Under the pieces are notes generated by a model. It saw nothing but the letters and a program-made list of their open reading frames with translations, did not search any database and had not been told where the DNA came from. Positions 13,100 through 13,392 of a DNA stretch of 13,392 nucleotides are shown here, piece after piece. Source of the DNA: Verrucomicrobiota bacterium. GTDB lineage: Bacteria > Verrucomicrobiota > Verrucomicrobiia > Verrucomicrobiales > Akkermansiaceae. The stretch lies in assembly GCA_008932955.1 (NCBI GenBank), contig WBXE01000046.1:1-13392 (forward strand). Direction: 5' to 3'. The stretch's first letter is position 1. Each line of letters begins with the position of its first letter. The translations under genes and the position numbers were made by a program.

Positions 13100-13145
13100 G
13101 CGCCGCCCATCTGTCGGGCGCGGCGCGCAGCCCCCCTGTGGCTGC
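13100..13145 (+). terminator. GC-rich hairpins after the LysM gene, possible terminator
   Basis: Nine bases after the stop, GCGCCGCCC (13100-13108) pairs with GGGC...GGCGC (13116-13126) across a two-base bulge. A second stem, GCAGCC (13127-13132) with GGCTGC (13140-13145), follows at once. No T-run is present, so intrinsic termination is uncertain. Confidence 0.3.
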
Positions 13146-13198
13146 GGCCGTCGGGACCGCGTCGTTTCCCGCGCTCGCAAGGCTTCTGGAATGGATTG

Positions 13199-13302
13199 TA
13201 GCGGCGCCTCTATGCGCGCCACTGAGCATGACATGCCGCCTGCGCGAACGCGGGTTCAATGGAGACTCGTCAACATCGCCGATCATAGACACCGCGCTAC
13301 AA
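13199..13302. repeat. 104-bp dispersed repeat with inverted ends, copy B
   Basis: This has the same length and end sequences as the copy at 4820-4923. TTGTAGCG (13196-13203) is the exact inverse of CGCTACAA (13295-13302). A GGCGC/GCGCC hairpin again lies just inside the left end, and the GAACGCGGGTT block sits at the same offset. It lies downstream of the last gene, in the 302 bases that hold no coding region. Confidence 0.65.
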
Positions 13303-13332
13303 GGCGATAGAAATTCATGCCCGCCGCCCGCG

Positions 13333-13392
<60 letters not shown>

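Overview
The window reads as chromosomal DNA from a diderm bacterium, most probably a member of the Verrucomicrobiota or a close PVC relative. This is inferred from gene content and style: a YdjY-domain protein, an LpxA/LptF-LptG envelope set, an orphan family of PVC flavour, GatCA, GC-rich coding DNA, almost no visible Shine-Dalgarno sites, and many short palindromic repeats between genes. No rRNA, tRNA, CRISPR array, prophage or transposase gene was seen. All convincing genes are on the + strand. The right edge (from 13333) is a long run of C and looks like a contig end.

Layout. 1-693: 3' part of a YdjY-domain protein. 694-1495: repeat-bearing intergenic DNA, then an open membrane-protein-like reading frame (from 968) that has no stop of its own and runs through a repeat into the next gene. 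1496-3388: a five-helix membrane protein with a periplasmic sulfatase/phosphoethanolamine-transferase-type domain (YejM/PbgA-like layout). 3389-3650: a long imperfect palindromic repeat. 3651-4796: an acyltransferase-3 (OafA-type) membrane protein. 4797-5012: two dispersed repeats and a hairpin. 5013-5804: lpxA, followed by a strong hairpin. 6017-8671: a tight three-gene operon (LptF/LptG-type permease, conserved orphan protein, winged-helix regulator). 8855-10060: an M29-aminopeptidase-like enzyme. 10061-10436: a palindromic element of about 200 bp. 10437-12165: gatC and gatA. 12257-13090: a LysM lipoprotein. 13091-13392: a GC hairpin, a second copy of a 104-bp repeat, and the poly-C end.

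The genes fall into two themes. The envelope theme covers the sulfatase-family transferase, the acyltransferase, LpxA (first step of lipid A synthesis), the LPS-export permease and the LysM lipoprotein. The translation theme is GatC and GatA, two subunits of the tRNA-dependent amidotransferase, with gatB not next to them.

I found no clearly new defence or metabolic system. The most unusual structure is the repeat layer. At least three kinds of short palindromic element sit at gene borders. One appears to supply the stop codon of the regulator gene, and another appears to bridge two reading frames in phase. Other points worth checking are a SufR-like regulator whose usual iron-sulfur cysteines are absent, and extra N-terminal membrane helices on the Lpt permease.
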